The notes: generated by a model not told the origin, from the sequence alone. DNA of 56,428 bases from Candidatus Hopanoidivorans cymbastelae (GCA_028283145.1 JAPYNY010000025.1:1-56428); one strand, 5' to 3'; numbered from the stretch's first letter, positions 32,508 to 42,450 are shown. Translations and numbers: made by a program.

Positions 32508-33818
32508 CTAGCTTGCCAAACGAACAGCTCGCTGCTGGACTTCATGGCGGGCTTGGTCTAAGTCAACAGTCTGACATTGGCCATCACGCACAACCCTCTC
32601 GCCCGCCACCCAGACATCTGTTATATCACGACTGCCGCCAGACCACACCAAGTGAGCCACTAGGTCGCTGGTATCGCAGATTGGTGTGAAGCTGGGCGTG
32701 TCCAAAGAGATGTGAATAATGTCGGCAAAGTTGCCAGGCTCAAGCGAACCCACCTCGTTCAGCCCCACCGCCTTGGCCCCTTGACTGGTAGCCATCTTGA
32801 GGACTTCTTGCGAATTCAGGCTTGAAGCATCTGCGGTGGCGATGCGAGCCAGCATCGGCGCCAGCTTGACTTCTTCCCAGAGGTCTAGGGTGTTGTTGGA
32901 GCCGGGGCCGTCCGTCCCCAAACCAACCGTGATGCCACGTTTGAGCATGTCCAGCACCCTAGCCACTCCAGAACCCAGCTTCATGTTGCTGACTGGGCAG
33001 TGCGCCACCGCCACATTGAACTCAGCAAAGCTGTCTAAATCCTGATCGCTCAGCCAGATGCTGTGGGCTGACAACGTCTGGGCTTCAAAAACACCGTGGT
33101 CGGCCAGCACTTGCACCACGCTGGTGCCATATTTCTCCTCCAACTCAGCTGCCTCAGAAGAAGTTTCGCCAATGTGAATGTGGAGCAACATATCGCGCTC
33201 CTGGGCAGCCTGGCTGACCTCCACGCAACCTTCTACGCCCAAAATATAGGCTGAGTGAGGTGCAATGCCAACGGTTACCAGCCCCTCAGAATCATGGACT
33301 GCTTTGTGATAGTCAGCTATTTCAGCTATGCGGGCAGACAGGGAAGCATACTGGCGCAACTCCAGCACAATTCCTGGAGTCATCACCAGTCGACTGCCGA
33401 CTTGCTTGGCGCCCGCCACCACAGCTTCTTCGTCCAGATACATTTCACAACTGGTGGTCACCCCGGCAAGCAGCATCTCAGTTGCCCCCAGAACCATTCC
33501 CCAGCGGGTGTCTTCGGGGGTCATCCTGCCTTCCCTGGGCCACATGACGTCTTCCAGCCAAGCTTGCAGGGCCAGCCCATCGCCTGCTCCGCGCATCAAT
33601 GTCATGGGGGTGTGACAGTGGGTGTTGACCAACCCAGGCATGAGCACGCCGCTGAGCTTTATGGTTTGTGGCGGGGCGGCAGGCGGGGCTTCTCCAGCCG
33701 GCCCGACCCAGGCTATTTTGCTGCCCTGTATGTCTATAGCGCCTGGCGCATAAATGGTGAAGTCGTCATCGCAGCACAACACGTAGTCGGCAATTAGTCG
33801 CTTGGTGGGGGTACTCAT
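32508..33818 (-). CDS. mtaD: amidohydrolase, 5-methylthioadenosine/S-adenosylhomocysteine deaminase-like
   Basis: 436 residues, metal-dependent hydrolase of the amidohydrolase superfamily. Metal and catalytic motifs: NTHCHTP (about 65-71), HIHIGETSSE (about 213), SAHSIW (about 250) and GTDGPGSNN (about 300). This set, with the C-terminal ADIIHIS and VWVAGERVV, is that of the MtaD/SsnA/TrzN group, most of whose bacterial members deaminate S-adenosylhomocysteine, 5'-methylthioadenosine or adenosine to the inosyl form. Other deaminases or chlorohydrolases of the group are possible. It fits the nucleoside-salvage operon a few kilobases downstream but stands alone here. Confidence 0.82.
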   Translation of the reverse strand: MSTPTKRLIADYVLCCDDDFTIYAPGAIDIQGSKIAWVGPAGEAPPAAPPQTIKLSGVLMPGLVNTHCHTPMTLMRGAGDGLALQAWLEDVMWPREGRMTPEDTRWGMVLGATEMLLAGVTTSCEMYLDEEAVVAGAKQVGSRLVMTPGIVLELRQYASLSARIAEIADYHKAVHDSEGLVTVGIAPHSAYILGVEGCVEVSQAAQERDMLLHIHIGETSSEAAELEEKYGTSVVQVLADHGVFEAQTLSAHSIWLSDQDLDSFAEFNVAVAHCPVSNMKLGSGVARVLDMLKRGITVGLGTDGPGSNNTLDLWEEVKLAPMLARIATADASSLNSQEVLKMATSQGAKAVGLNEVGSLEPGNFADIIHISLDTPSFTPICDTSDLVAHLVWSGGSRDITDVWVAGERVVRDGQCQTVDLDQARHEVQQRAVRLAS

Positions 33819-33918
33819 TTTGGCTTCAGACGGCAGCTCTGAGGTCGTAGCGGTGGGGTGGAACTGGGTAGGGTTTTAGCTTGATGGGGCGGGGTTGGTG
33901 ATGGCTTGAAGACTAAAG

Positions 33919-34368
33919 CTAAGACGCCAAAGCTTCGGCCGCCACCAGCGGGTTATACCACTCTTTCGTGCCACAAACTTGGCCGTCCCGAAAACGCCAA
34001 ATCCCGATATAGCTGTTGGCGTAGGCAACTCCTGTGGTGGTTACCTCGCCCTCGCTGGTATATTCGGCTATCAGCACATCGGGGTCGGTCAGGTCGTAAA
34101 CTTCCCCTAGGGTCAGGGTGAATTTGAAGGTTGTCAAAGCTTCAGCCAGATATGTGCCTACATTGTCCAGCCCTTCTACCCTGATTGGCTCAGGCGCGGC
34201 ATAGGGCAACTCAAGGATGAAATCTTGCGTGTATAGTTTTGCAAGTGTCTGGGCGTTTCCCGTGCCTATGGCTTCAAAGACTTCCCGCAGGACAGCTTTG
34301 TTGGCTTCGCGCCGGGCAGTGGCTTCAGCCAGACTATTATTTGGCGAACTATTATTTGGCTCATTCAT
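33919..34368 (-). CDS. SnoaL/NTF2-like protein
   Basis: 149 residues with the cone-shaped NTF2 fold: helices VLREVFEAIGTGNAQTLAKL, then ILELPYA, a strand block VLIAEYTSEGEVTTTGVAYAN and SYIGIWRFRDGQV. Members include polyketide cyclases, isomerases and lumazine-dehydratase-like or stress proteins, so the activity is unassigned. A full AAGGAGG stands 6 nt before the ATG. A 15-bp direct repeat encodes NNSSPNNS at the N-terminus. It is divergently transcribed from the phosphotransferase gene. Confidence 0.75.
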   Translation of the reverse strand: MNEPNNSSPNNSLAEATARREANKAVLREVFEAIGTGNAQTLAKLYTQDFILELPYAAPEPIRVEGLDNVGTYLAEALTTFKFTLTLGEVYDLTDPDVLIAEYTSEGEVTTTGVAYANSYIGIWRFRDGQVCGTKEWYNPLVAAEALAS

Positions 34369-34436
34369 ATTAACCTCCTTGACTTAGATAACTCAGATTA
34401 CCACCTTCGCTGCTGCTAACCTTTCTAACTCCTCAA

Positions 34437-35603
34437 ATGAACTCCTACGACCCAGCTCTGCTAGATCTGCCAAAGCTTCAAACCTGGCTGGTTTCAGAAG
34501 GTTTGGTGTCAGCGGAGGTTGATGCGGCTGGCGACGGCACGGGCGGCGAAATCGCTGGCAGTGCGGCAGGCGGTGATGCACTCATTTCCGCGGAGACACT
34601 GACAGGCGGACGTTCCAATGTCATGTTTTCCATTCAAGTCGAAGGGTCGCCAAGCGGAAGGCGACTAGCCGGGGAACGACAAGCCGAAGGGCGACCAGCC
34701 CCCAAGCTCCCCAACCCCAAAAACTGGGTGCTGCGACGGCCCGCCACAGTAGCCATTGAGCGAGCCAACGACGGCATGCGCCGGGAATTTCGCATTCTCA
34801 GCGCGCTTGACTCAACCCCCGTGCCCCACCCGCACACCATAGCCCTGTGCGACGATTTGGAAGTGTTGGGGTGTGTGTTTTACCTCATGGAAAAAATCAA
34901 CGGCATAGTGCCCGCTGGAGAACTGCCCGAGGCTTTCACCCAAAAGGAAAACTATCGCTCGGATTTAGCCTTTGCGTTGGTGGATGCGCTGGCAGCCTTG
35001 CACAATGTGGCCTGGCAGCAGGTGGGGTTGGCCGACTTCGGCAAGCCTGATGGCTTCCATGAGCGCCAAGTGAAACGTTGGGGGGCTCAGTTGGCCAGCT
35101 ACCAGGGGCGCGATATTCCCGATTTAGCCACGGCCGGCGCTTGGCTGGAGACCTACATGCCCCAGAGGTGGTCGCCTGCCATCATGCACGGGGATTATCA
35201 CATGTTCAACGTGCTCATTCACCCTGAACCGCCCGCCAAGGTAGCAGCCATTGTGGACTGGGAAACCGCCACCATCGGCGACCCGCTGCTGGATTTTGTG
35301 GGGTTTTGTGAAGCTTGGCAGTCTATGCGCTCAGGCGGTGGGTGGCCGCCTTATGAGGCCATGCTGGAGCGGTATCTCAGCCTCCGACAGCTCAATCAAC
35401 TCAGTCAGCGCCCCACACCCCAGGAACAGCAATATTACGGGGTGCTTTACAACTTCAGGATGGCGGTGCTGCTGGAAGGCATTTATCAAAGGTCTCTGCG
35501 CGACCCGAACAGAAAGAATCAAGAGGCAATAGGCGAAAGGGCGTTGTTCAACGCGGCCAGGTGCCAGACTATTATCTCAGATGTTGCGTGCCTGTTCAAC
35601 TGA
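34437..35603 (+). CDS. phosphotransferase family protein (APH/ACAD10-like kinase)
   Basis: 388 residues with the aminoglycoside-phosphotransferase fold: LTGGRSNVMFS (nucleotide region), WVLRRP (Lys/Arg-bearing strand), catalytic loop MHGDYHMFNVL and metal-binding IVDWETATIGDPLLD. It is the subgroup commonly beside acyl-CoA dehydrogenases and thioesterases, whose human homologue domain (ACAD10/11) phosphorylates 4-hydroxyacyl-CoAs. I infer a role in hydroxy-fatty-acid breakdown. Low-complexity inserts are present near residues 30-50 (GDGTGGEIAGSAAGG) and 65-90 (GRRLAGERQAEGRPAP). Six nt separate it from the thioesterase gene, so the two are one operon. Confidence 0.82.
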   Translation: MNSYDPALLDLPKLQTWLVSEGLVSAEVDAAGDGTGGEIAGSAAGGDALISAETLTGGRSNVMFSIQVEGSPSGRRLAGERQAEGRPAPKLPNPKNWVLRRPATVAIERANDGMRREFRILSALDSTPVPHPHTIALCDDLEVLGCVFYLMEKINGIVPAGELPEAFTQKENYRSDLAFALVDALAALHNVAWQQVGLADFGKPDGFHERQVKRWGAQLASYQGRDIPDLATAGAWLETYMPQRWSPAIMHGDYHMFNVLIHPEPPAKVAAIVDWETATIGDPLLDFVGFCEAWQSMRSGGGWPPYEAMLERYLSLRQLNQLSQRPTPQEQQYYGVLYNFRMAVLLEGIYQRSLRDPNRKNQEAIGERALFNAARCQTIISDVACLFN

Positions 35604-35609
35604 AGTGCA

Positions 35610-36452
35610 ATGACTGCTGACCACACCGAAGCCGAGCCAGCCGAAGCCATCTTCCACCAAGACGGCGAACTTTATGTGCCAACGCACTTGGCTCAAGGGC
35701 CGTGGTATGCGGGAGCCCAGCACGGTGGTGCAATAGTGGGCTTGGCGGCTCATATTGCTGAGCAAGCACCTGCGGCTGTGCCGATGCATCCTGCTCGCAT
35801 TACCACCGAGTTGTTCCGCTCGGTGCCCATGAAACCGCTTCGTCCAAGGCTGACCCACGTGCGAGAGGGCAAACGCATCCAACTGCTGCAGGTTTCGCTG
35901 TGGGACTCAAATGAAACCGTGGAGCTTGCCAGAGCTAACGTGTTGCGCATCAGATGTGCCCCCGGAGAAATCTCAGATGACTTAATTCCCGAAACAGCGG
36001 CCGCAGAGCCTGTTGCTGTGCCTGAGTTTTTGGATGAATCCAGACGGGTGAATACCAACTCCCTCATATCCCACCTTCCACTTGACCAGCCCAGCTTCCC
36101 CGCTGCCTTTGAACTCCGCAGCCAAAGAGATTACGCCTCACCTCGCTCGGTCAGTTGGTGGCGGCTGGAGAAACCTTTGGTTGCGGGGCAACCTTTGACG
36201 TCTTTTGTCAGACTGGCTACCACGGCCGACTTTTTGATGAGCGCTGGCGGGTTGGTAGGGGCTACTCAACATGTGTCCATAAATCCAGACTTGACTATCT
36301 ATCTGCACACATTGTCGGACGACCCCTGGATTGGCATTGAATCGGTAGTGCGCTTTGACACCAACGGCATCGGCGTAACCGACGCCAATCTCTACGACCG
36401 CACTTCACACATCGGCAGCGCGTCCAAATCCTTGCTGATCTTCAAGCGCTGA
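35610..36452 (+). CDS. acyl-CoA thioesterase-like protein (TesB-type double hotdog)
   Basis: 280 residues, two hotdog domains. The N-terminal GPWYAGAQHGGAIVGLAAHI and ITTELFRSVPM and the C-terminal DFLMSAGGLVG, SINPDLTIYLH and GIGVTDANLYD match the thioesterase-like family (PF13622) of actinobacteria. Expected to hydrolyse or bind acyl-CoA. It is co-transcribed with the phosphotransferase, supporting an acyl-CoA substrate. Confidence 0.8.
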   Translation: MTADHTEAEPAEAIFHQDGELYVPTHLAQGPWYAGAQHGGAIVGLAAHIAEQAPAAVPMHPARITTELFRSVPMKPLRPRLTHVREGKRIQLLQVSLWDSNETVELARANVLRIRCAPGEISDDLIPETAAAEPVAVPEFLDESRRVNTNSLISHLPLDQPSFPAAFELRSQRDYASPRSVSWWRLEKPLVAGQPLTSFVRLATTADFLMSAGGLVGATQHVSINPDLTIYLHTLSDDPWIGIESVVRFDTNGIGVTDANLYDRTSHIGSASKSLLIFKR

Positions 36453-36483
36453 GCCGGCACTGCGCCAACTGCTGCTCCTCAGT

Positions 36484-37560
36484 TTATGGGCCTTGCCCGT
36501 CACCTAGGCGCACAGCAATTTCGGCAGCCACGGCAGCGTTGTTGGCCACCAGAGCTACATTAGCTGGCAACGTCTTTTCACCGGTGGCTTGGCTAATTTG
36601 CTCCAAGACGAAAGGCGTTACCGCACCCCCTTGGACAGCCTGCCGCTTGGCTTCTTCCAAGGCCGACTCTGCTGCTGTCGCCACCTCAGACCAAGCCAAA
36701 GCCGCATCGGCTGGGGGTGGCACCACAAACAGCACCGCGGCGGGGCCCAGTTGTCTCACGATTTCTGCAGCTTGAGAAGGGGTATCCACACGGTGATGCA
36801 CCAAAAGATCGGACTCGCGGCTCCAAAACGCTGGAAACTGGTGAGTCTGATAGCCAACCACAGCTACTCCCAAAGTCTCCAGGCGTTCCAACGTAGCTGG
36901 CAAATTCAAGAAGGCTTTGGCGCCTGAACAAACCGTAGCCACGGGGTATCTGGACAGGGCAAGAAGGTCGGCGCTGACATCATCTGGGTTTTCTCGGTGG
37001 ACACCTCCGATACCACCGGTGGCAAAGACTTTAATGCCAGCCTGGTGCGCGATAGCCAGCGAAGCTGAAACCGTGGTTGCGCCCAACTTCCACTTCTGAG
37101 CTACGGCAATGGGCAGGTCGGCCAAGCTGACTTTTCTGACGGATGGGGCGGCGGCCGTTTGGGTTGGCGCGGCGGTGCTTTGGAGCTGAGTAGCTGTGCC
37201 CTGGGGCTGGACAACATCTTGCGACCGGCTGGTTCCCAGCACACCAGACAACTCCTCTGGAGTCAGCCCAACCTTCACCTCGCCTTCCACCACGGCTGTA
37301 ACAACTCCGACCGCACCCTTGCTTTCAACTGCTTGAGTGGCTTGGGCATACGCCTGGAGATTAGCCGGCTGGGGCAACCCCAAAGAGCTATAGACCGTTG
37401 ATTCCATAGCCACGACGGGTTGCCCCGACCTCAGGGCTTTAGCAACCTGTGGCGCAATTACGACCCGTGGGCCAGCCACCCCCTGCGAGCCAGTCGCGGT
37501 CGGCGAGGACACCACCTCCTGTGAGCTAGTTTCTGCTTTCATAGGACTGGCCACACCCAA
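36484..37560 (-). CDS. psuG: pseudouridine-5'-phosphate glycosidase
   Basis: 358 residues. It cleaves the C-glycosidic bond of pseudouridine 5'-phosphate to uracil and ribose 5-phosphate (reversible). Family motifs: PVVAMESTVYSSLGLPQPAN, VGLTPEEL, KWKLGATTVSAS, FATGGIGGVHR, DVSADLLALSRYPV, CSGAKAFLNLPATLERLET (with the Schiff-base Lys in CSGAKAFL) and GYQTHQFPAFWSRES. It is about 45 residues longer than E. coli PsuG owing to a Gln/Thr/Ala-rich insert after LGTSRSQDVV (about 125-165) and an N-terminal extension. It follows the PfkB kinase gene by 23 nt, matching the psuK-psuG pairing. Confidence 0.9.
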   Translation of the reverse strand: MGVASPMKAETSSQEVVSSPTATGSQGVAGPRVVIAPQVAKALRSGQPVVAMESTVYSSLGLPQPANLQAYAQATQAVESKGAVGVVTAVVEGEVKVGLTPEELSGVLGTSRSQDVVQPQGTATQLQSTAAPTQTAAAPSVRKVSLADLPIAVAQKWKLGATTVSASLAIAHQAGIKVFATGGIGGVHRENPDDVSADLLALSRYPVATVCSGAKAFLNLPATLERLETLGVAVVGYQTHQFPAFWSRESDLLVHHRVDTPSQAAEIVRQLGPAAVLFVVPPPADAALAWSEVATAAESALEEAKRQAVQGGAVTPFVLEQISQATGEKTLPANVALVANNAAVAAEIAVRLGDGQGP

Positions 37561-37583
37561 AGATTTTCTGCCTAAACGATTTT

Positions 37584-38447
37584 CTAGCGCTTGGCGGTTC
37601 TGCTTTGAGTCCTCTGACGAAGCAAACTAGCAGACGCCTCTTGACCAGCCAAGACAGCCTCGGGCCAGCTTCGCCCCTCCACCGCCCTAGCCACTAGCAG
37701 ACCGGCGGCAAAAGCGTCTCCAGCTCCGACTGTGTCGACAACTTCTGTGAGCTGTGACGGCGGAAACTGCTCAAGCCTGGTGCCTTGGTGCAACAAGGTC
37801 GGACCTGCACCCTGTTTGGTCACCACCACATCAGCCAGACTTGGCAATTCCACTTCAGAAGCCAACAGCGCTGCTTCGGCGGCGTTGGGCAACAAGACAT
37901 CAACGGGCAACTCCCTCAACATACCCGCATACCTAGCCAATCCAAACTGCTGCACTCCCCCCACAGATGAGACATCCACACTTGTCAAAACACCAGCTTG
38001 GGCAGCAGCCACCAGCAACTCACGCGCTGCCGTCGCCAGCGGCTCTGCAAAAAACGCATAGGAAGTTACGTGCAGGGCTTTCAGCCCCTCCAGCCAATTC
38101 GGCTCCCAGCTAGACATCTGAGCTGCGCCTGCCCGGTCAGACAGCATTGACGCTTCACCTCGTTCATTCAGCAGCGCAACTATGCAGCCAGTTCTGCCAG
38201 TGCTGGGCCCGCACACTTCAACTCCCTTTTGGCTTAGCTCTGCCGAAATTTGCTGGCCGAATAAATCGGCGCCTATTACGCCAATGAATTTTGCGCTGCC
38301 ACATAGCCTGGCTGCTTCCACCGCAACGTTGGCCGCGCTGCCGCCCTGTCGGGTTTGTATGTTGGCAGTGGTATCGGTTTGAGGCTTCAGAGGCTCCTCC
38401 AGACGCACAGACACATCCAAGAATGCGTCCCCGACACAGCCGATCAT
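37584..38447 (-). CDS. psuK: PfkB-family kinase, probable pseudouridine kinase
   Basis: 287 residues, ribokinase fold: GDAFLDVSVRL, GGSAANVAVEAARL (substrate site), FIGVIGADLFGQ and the anion-hole/catalytic motif DTVGAGDAFAAGLL near residue 240. Position directly before psuG suggests phosphorylation of pseudouridine. Overlap ATGA with the stop of the upstream mutase gene indicates coupling. The family alone would allow ribose or another sugar or nucleoside. Confidence 0.75.
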   Translation of the reverse strand: MIGCVGDAFLDVSVRLEEPLKPQTDTTANIQTRQGGSAANVAVEAARLCGSAKFIGVIGADLFGQQISAELSQKGVEVCGPSTGRTGCIVALLNERGEASMLSDRAGAAQMSSWEPNWLEGLKALHVTSYAFFAEPLATAARELLVAAAQAGVLTSVDVSSVGGVQQFGLARYAGMLRELPVDVLLPNAAEAALLASEVELPSLADVVVTKQGAGPTLLHQGTRLEQFPPSQLTEVVDTVGAGDAFAAGLLVARAVEGRSWPEAVLAGQEASASLLRQRTQSRTAKR

Positions 38448-40405
38448 GGTGCCGGCGCAACTCCACGCTGGGCGATGAGTTGTTTGACCCCTTCAGACAA
38501 AACCTCAAGTTGCCTTTCGGCTTGCGCCTGCCAATCCTGGAATTGGCTTTCGCTTGTGGTTTGAGATTGCGGGGCTGAGGAGCCGGCAGGAGCAATCACT
38601 TCCAGATAGACCTTCAGTTTGGGTTCTGTGCCGCTGGGGCGCAGGATTATCCTGGAGCCATCTTGAAGGTAATAAGTCAACACATTGGCTGGCTTGACTC
38701 TGTCGGCAGGGGAGCCGCCGGGTGAACTGACTGGCTGACCGGCAGCTGAGTCGGCTGGTGGGTCGCCGGCTGCCTCACCTGAGCCGCCCGTCGAGTCATC
38801 CGAATCCCCCTCTGGCAACTCGGCATAATCTCGCCCCGCAACTATTTTCACTGATCCGATGGAGCGTGGCGGATCGGAGCGGAGCGAACCCATGATGGCA
38901 GCCATTGTTTTGGTGGCTGAATCCCCCTCGTAGCGGAAGCTGAGTTGGCTGCTCAAGTGAAGTCCGTGTTGGGCAGCCAGCTCTCGGAGCCGCTCAGCAG
39001 GGGTGGTGCCTGCCTCAGTCCAAAATTGCATCAGCAAAACAAACAAGACAGCAGCTGAAATGCCGTCTTTGTCTCGCACCAACTCTGGCAGCACCGAATA
39101 ACCCAAAGCTTCTTCATAGCCGAAGAGCATTTTCTGCGGCTGGTGGTCGCCAAGGCGCGCCAGCCACTTGAAACCTGTGAGCGTTTCGCCAAATTTGGCT
39201 CCGCAGGCCACAGCCATTTTCTCCAGCAGTGGCGCCGATACTATAGTTGTGCCGACCAAGCAGTCTTTCGCCCCTTCACCCGACAAGCCCAGCAGCCCGT
39301 CTGCGAACAGCACGCCCAGTTCGTTGCCAGACAACACTCTGAATTGTGGGGGCGAGTTGGGCTGGCGCTGAGGCGAGTCCGGTTGGCGCAGGGCTACGGC
39401 CAGCCTGTCGGCATCAGGGTCGTTGGCCAGCACAACGTCAGCTTCCACCTCGGCAGCCAAAGCCAAAACCATATCCAAGGTGCCGGGCTCTTCCGGGTTG
39501 GGGAATGCGACGGTTAGGAACGAATCGCTAGGCAAAGATTGGGCTGGCACAACCACAGGCACAGGCAAGTTGACCGCCTCAAATAACTGCCTGAGTGTTG
39601 CCCAGCCCACCCCGTGCAGCGGGGTATAGACGCACTTCGGAGCTTTGGCAGTGAATTGGTCGGTTGGCAAGAGCTTGCCTAGACCTTCGGCTGTGGTGCG
39701 CACGTATTCGCCGATGGCTTGCTGGCTGGGAATGGATGTCACCTCGCCTGGCTGCCGGCCGCTGTCGCCGGTGCCCAGCTGCGCCAAATCAGCCGGCAGC
39801 AGACCGATTTGCGTGCGGGCTTGTTCTATGGCTCTGTCGTGCGGGGGGACGATCTGAGCCCCGTCTAGCCAATAGACCTTGTAGCCGTTGTCTTGTGGGG
39901 GGTTGTGGCTGGCTGTGATCATGACACCTGCATGGCAGCCTTGATGCAGCGTCAGGCGCGCCAACACAGGAGTTGGAATAACACCTTCTATCAGCCAGAC
40001 ATTGGCACCTAGGGCCGAGGCAACTTGAGCGGCATCGCGGGCAAAGACATCTGAGTTCCGGCGCCCGTCATAGCCGACAGCTATGGTTGGGGGTTGGATG
40101 GTCGGGGCGTGGCCGAGCAACTCTTGAAGCACCGACACCAAGGCAGCCGTGGTTTGGCGCACTACCACCCGGTTCATGCGATTCGGGCCAGATCCCAAGG
40201 CACCCCGCAAGCCAGCCGTGCCAAACTTCAGGCTCTGGCTGAATCTGCTTGCTAGCTCGGCGGTGGAGGCAGCGCGCTCGGGTAACTCACCGGTGCCGAC
40301 ACGCCCCAGCAACTCCTCCAATTCAAAGCGTGTTTCAGGGTCTGGGTCGGCTGCAAGCCAGGCTTCAGCTTTGCGTTTGAGAGATGAATCCTCCGCGGAA
40401 GACAC
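38444..40405 (-). CDS. phospho-sugar mutase (phosphoglucomutase/phosphomannomutase family)
   Basis: 653 residues, longer than the usual 550-580. Four-domain alpha-D-phosphohexomutase: GTAGLRG in domain 1, active-site phosphoserine loop TASHNPPQDNGYKVYW (about 162-177), metal loop DPDADRLAV (about 326-334), sugar-binding GYEEALGYSV (about 430) and phosphate-binding RPSGTEPKLKVYLEV (about 588-602). An insert of about 40 residues rich in Asp/Ser/Gly/Pro (EGDSDDSTGGSGEAAGDPPA) accounts for the excess. Between purine nucleoside phosphorylase and pseudouridine genes, a phosphopentomutase-like role (ribose 1-phosphate to ribose 5-phosphate) is plausible, as for PGM2-type enzymes; that is inference. 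Confidence 0.85.
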   Translation of the reverse strand: MSSAEDSSLKRKAEAWLAADPDPETRFELEELLGRVGTGELPERAASTAELASRFSQSLKFGTAGLRGALGSGPNRMNRVVVRQTTAALVSVLQELLGHAPTIQPPTIAVGYDGRRNSDVFARDAAQVASALGANVWLIEGVIPTPVLARLTLHQGCHAGVMITASHNPPQDNGYKVYWLDGAQIVPPHDRAIEQARTQIGLLPADLAQLGTGDSGRQPGEVTSIPSQQAIGEYVRTTAEGLGKLLPTDQFTAKAPKCVYTPLHGVGWATLRQLFEAVNLPVPVVVPAQSLPSDSFLTVAFPNPEEPGTLDMVLALAAEVEADVVLANDPDADRLAVALRQPDSPQRQPNSPPQFRVLSGNELGVLFADGLLGLSGEGAKDCLVGTTIVSAPLLEKMAVACGAKFGETLTGFKWLARLGDHQPQKMLFGYEEALGYSVLPELVRDKDGISAAVLFVLLMQFWTEAGTTPAERLRELAAQHGLHLSSQLSFRYEGDSATKTMAAIMGSLRSDPPRSIGSVKIVAGRDYAELPEGDSDDSTGGSGEAAGDPPADSAAGQPVSSPGGSPADRVKPANVLTYYLQDGSRIILRPSGTEPKLKVYLEVIAPAGSSAPQSQTTSESQFQDWQAQAERQLEVLSEGVKQLIAQRGVAPAP

Positions 40406-40417
40406 CTAAAGAAATCC

Positions 40418-41266
40418 CTAGAGCCTGTCAATCACGCCACGCAGCAGCGAACCCACTCTGCCCCCGGCTTCGCTTCCCGTGCTCAGCACCTCTTCGTGGT
40501 CTAGCGGCTGGCCGCTCAAACCCGCTGCCAGATTGGTCACCAGCGACACGCCCAGAACTTCCATGCCCAGATGTCTGGCTGCGATACATTCCAACACGGT
40601 TGACATGCCCACCATATCGGCGCCGACAGTTGCCAGCATACGTATCTCGGCGGGGGTTTCAAAATGAGGCCCGCACAGACCCGCATACACACCCTCGGCT
40701 ACTTGGGGGTCGACCTGTCTGGCCAACTCCCGCAGGCGCAGCGAATACGCCTCGGTCAAATCCACAAACCTGACGTTGCGGGGAGGCAGGGGCGGCGGCC
40801 CGCTCAAAGGGGAAAGCCCCGTCATGTTGATGTGGTCGGAAATGAGCACCGGGGAACCTGGCGGGTTAGCCGGGTTGAGGCCGCCGGCGGCGTTGGTCAA
40901 AATCACGGCACCGCAGCCAGCAGCTTCAGCCACTCGAATGCCATGAACCACAGCGTGCGGAGAATGCCCTTCATAGAGATGAACCCTGCCTTTGAATAGC
41001 AACACGCGCTTGTCGCCTGCCGCCAGCGAAGCCAGGCTGCCGCCATGGCCTTCCACCGTCGGAGCCGCAAAGCCAGGCAAGTTGGCCGCCGGCACCTCCT
41101 GGCGCATTTCTCCCAAGGCCGCCACGGCATCTCCCCAGCCTGAACCCAGAACCACTGCCACGTCATGTCGGCCCCACATGTCCGCCAACTGCGCTCCCAC
41201 CCCCTTGGCAATTAGGTAAGGATTTCTGATACTAGAGTTTCGCCTTGAGTTCTGCGGCTTGGACAT
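40418..41266 (-). CDS. punA: purine-nucleoside phosphorylase (trimeric type)
   Basis: 282 residues, the usual size of trimeric PNP. Phosphate site VVLGSGWG and the loop [10 protein letters not shown]; purine site [18 protein letters not shown] with the conserved Glu; MVGMSTVLE for the ribose; VTNLAAGLS with the catalytic Asn. It splits inosine/guanosine with phosphate to base and ribose 1-phosphate. Twelve nt lie between its stop and the mutase start, consistent with ribose 1-phosphate being handed to the mutase. Confidence 0.92.
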   Translation of the reverse strand: MSKPQNSRRNSSIRNPYLIAKGVGAQLADMWGRHDVAVVLGSGWGDAVAALGEMRQEVPAANLPGFAAPTVEGHGGSLASLAAGDKRVLLFKGRVHLYEGHSPHAVVHGIRVAEAAGCGAVILTNAAGGLNPANPPGSPVLISDHINMTGLSPLSGPPPLPPRNVRFVDLTEAYSLRLRELARQVDPQVAEGVYAGLCGPHFETPAEIRMLATVGADMVGMSTVLECIAARHLGMEVLGVSLVTNLAAGLSGQPLDHEEVLSTGSEAGGRVGSLLRGVIDRL

Positions 41267-41283
41267 GGCTGGCTGTCTCCCGA

Positions 41284-42450
41284 TTAGGTGTTCAAATCTG
41301 GTCGGCTGGTTGGGCTGAATTGACCGGTGGGCTGAAGCGACTGGCTGGCTGAGCTGAAAGCGCCTTGGGGCACCAACCTATCAGCTAGGTCTCCACAGTT
41401 GATACCCAACTCCCGCTCCACAAGCCCGACCAAGTCCTTTTCATAGCGGGCTCCGTGCTGGGTGATAATCTCACCTGCCACCACCGAAGCCAGCCGCCCG
41501 CAAAGCTCCAAGTCCAACCCCGCAGTGTAGCCGTAGAGAAAGCCGGCAGCATACATGTCGCCCGCACCAGTGGTGTCAACCCGAACTGGCACTGCGTACG
41601 GCGCGATTTCAATTATCTCATCTTGGGTGACAACCAGAGAACCATGTTTGCCACGGGTAGCGCAGACGACCTTGCACTTTTGTCGCACTATTTCCACCGA
41701 CTCGGCCAAACTAGTCGCCCCGGTCAACTCAGCCAACTCGGCTTCGTTGCCAAAGAGTATGTCAATGGAGCCGTCCAGCAACTCATGCCACTCCCGCAGA
41801 TGGCGGCTGACGCAGCGGGTGTCAGACAGGGTGAAAGAAATTTCGGTATCGGCGCGACGGGCGATGTCAATGGCTCCTCTGATGGCTTGTTTAGTGATGG
41901 GGACATCCCATATGTAGCCCTCGCAGTAGAGCACTTTGGCAGATGCGATCAGATTGGCGTCAATGTCGTCTGGATACAGATAGGCTGCCGCCCCCAGGTA
42001 GGTATTCATGGTGCGCACCGCATCGGGAGTAACGATGATGATGCACCTGGCCGTGGCCAAATCCCCCTGGCCTCCGACTAGCTCTTTCACAGCGGACGGC
42101 ACATCAAAGGTAACGCCGGCAGCTCGTATGTCTTCCCTGAAAACCTGCCCTAGCTCATCAACTCCGACCTTGCCGATGAAACCAGTCCTGCCACCTAAAT
42201 CCGCCACGCCCACAATGGTATTGGCAGCCGACCCGCCAGATTCCATGTGACTGGGGCCAATGACGGAACGAAGGAAATTAGAGCGATCCAAAGCCACCAA
42301 CGTCATATTGCCTTTGTTGAGCTGATGTTCGCCAATGAAAGCTTCTGCTTCGCGGCTGAGAATGTCAACCATGGCGTTGCCTATGCCAACTACGTCGTAG
42401 TGTTTGGCGTTATGGATGTTTTGTGAAGACAAAATTTTTTGAGGAGACAA
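41284..42450 (-). CDS. adenosine kinase-like PfkB protein
   Basis: 388 residues. Ribokinase family of the adenosine-kinase type: [64 protein letters not shown] and [16 protein letters not shown]. It should phosphorylate adenosine (or a related nucleoside) to AMP. It is the first gene of a five-gene minus-strand run (this kinase, PNP, mutase, PfkB kinase, PsuG). The first usable codon is TTG 42450, with no ATG before the fold, so the exact start is uncertain. The last about 25 residues are a Ser/Gln/Pro-rich tail. Confidence 0.85.
   Translation of the reverse strand: MSPQKILSSQNIHNAKHYDVVGIGNAMVDILSREAEAFIGEHQLNKGNMTLVALDRSNFLRSVIGPSHMESGGSAANTIVGVADLGGRTGFIGKVGVDELGQVFREDIRAAGVTFDVPSAVKELVGGQGDLATARCIIIVTPDAVRTMNTYLGAAAYLYPDDIDANLIASAKVLYCEGYIWDVPITKQAIRGAIDIARRADTEISFTLSDTRCVSRHLREWHELLDGSIDILFGNEAELAELTGATSLAESVEIVRQKCKVVCATRGKHGSLVVTQDEIIEIAPYAVPVRVDTTGAGDMYAAGFLYGYTAGLDLELCGRLASVVAGEIITQHGARYEKDLVGLVERELGINCGDLADRLVPQGAFSSASQSLQPTGQFSPTSRPDLNT

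Noticed and set aside
33255..33797. 180-codon plus-strand open frame opposite the amidohydrolase gene
   Set aside because: Antisense shadow of a well-supported enzyme with all metal-binding motifs on the minus strand.
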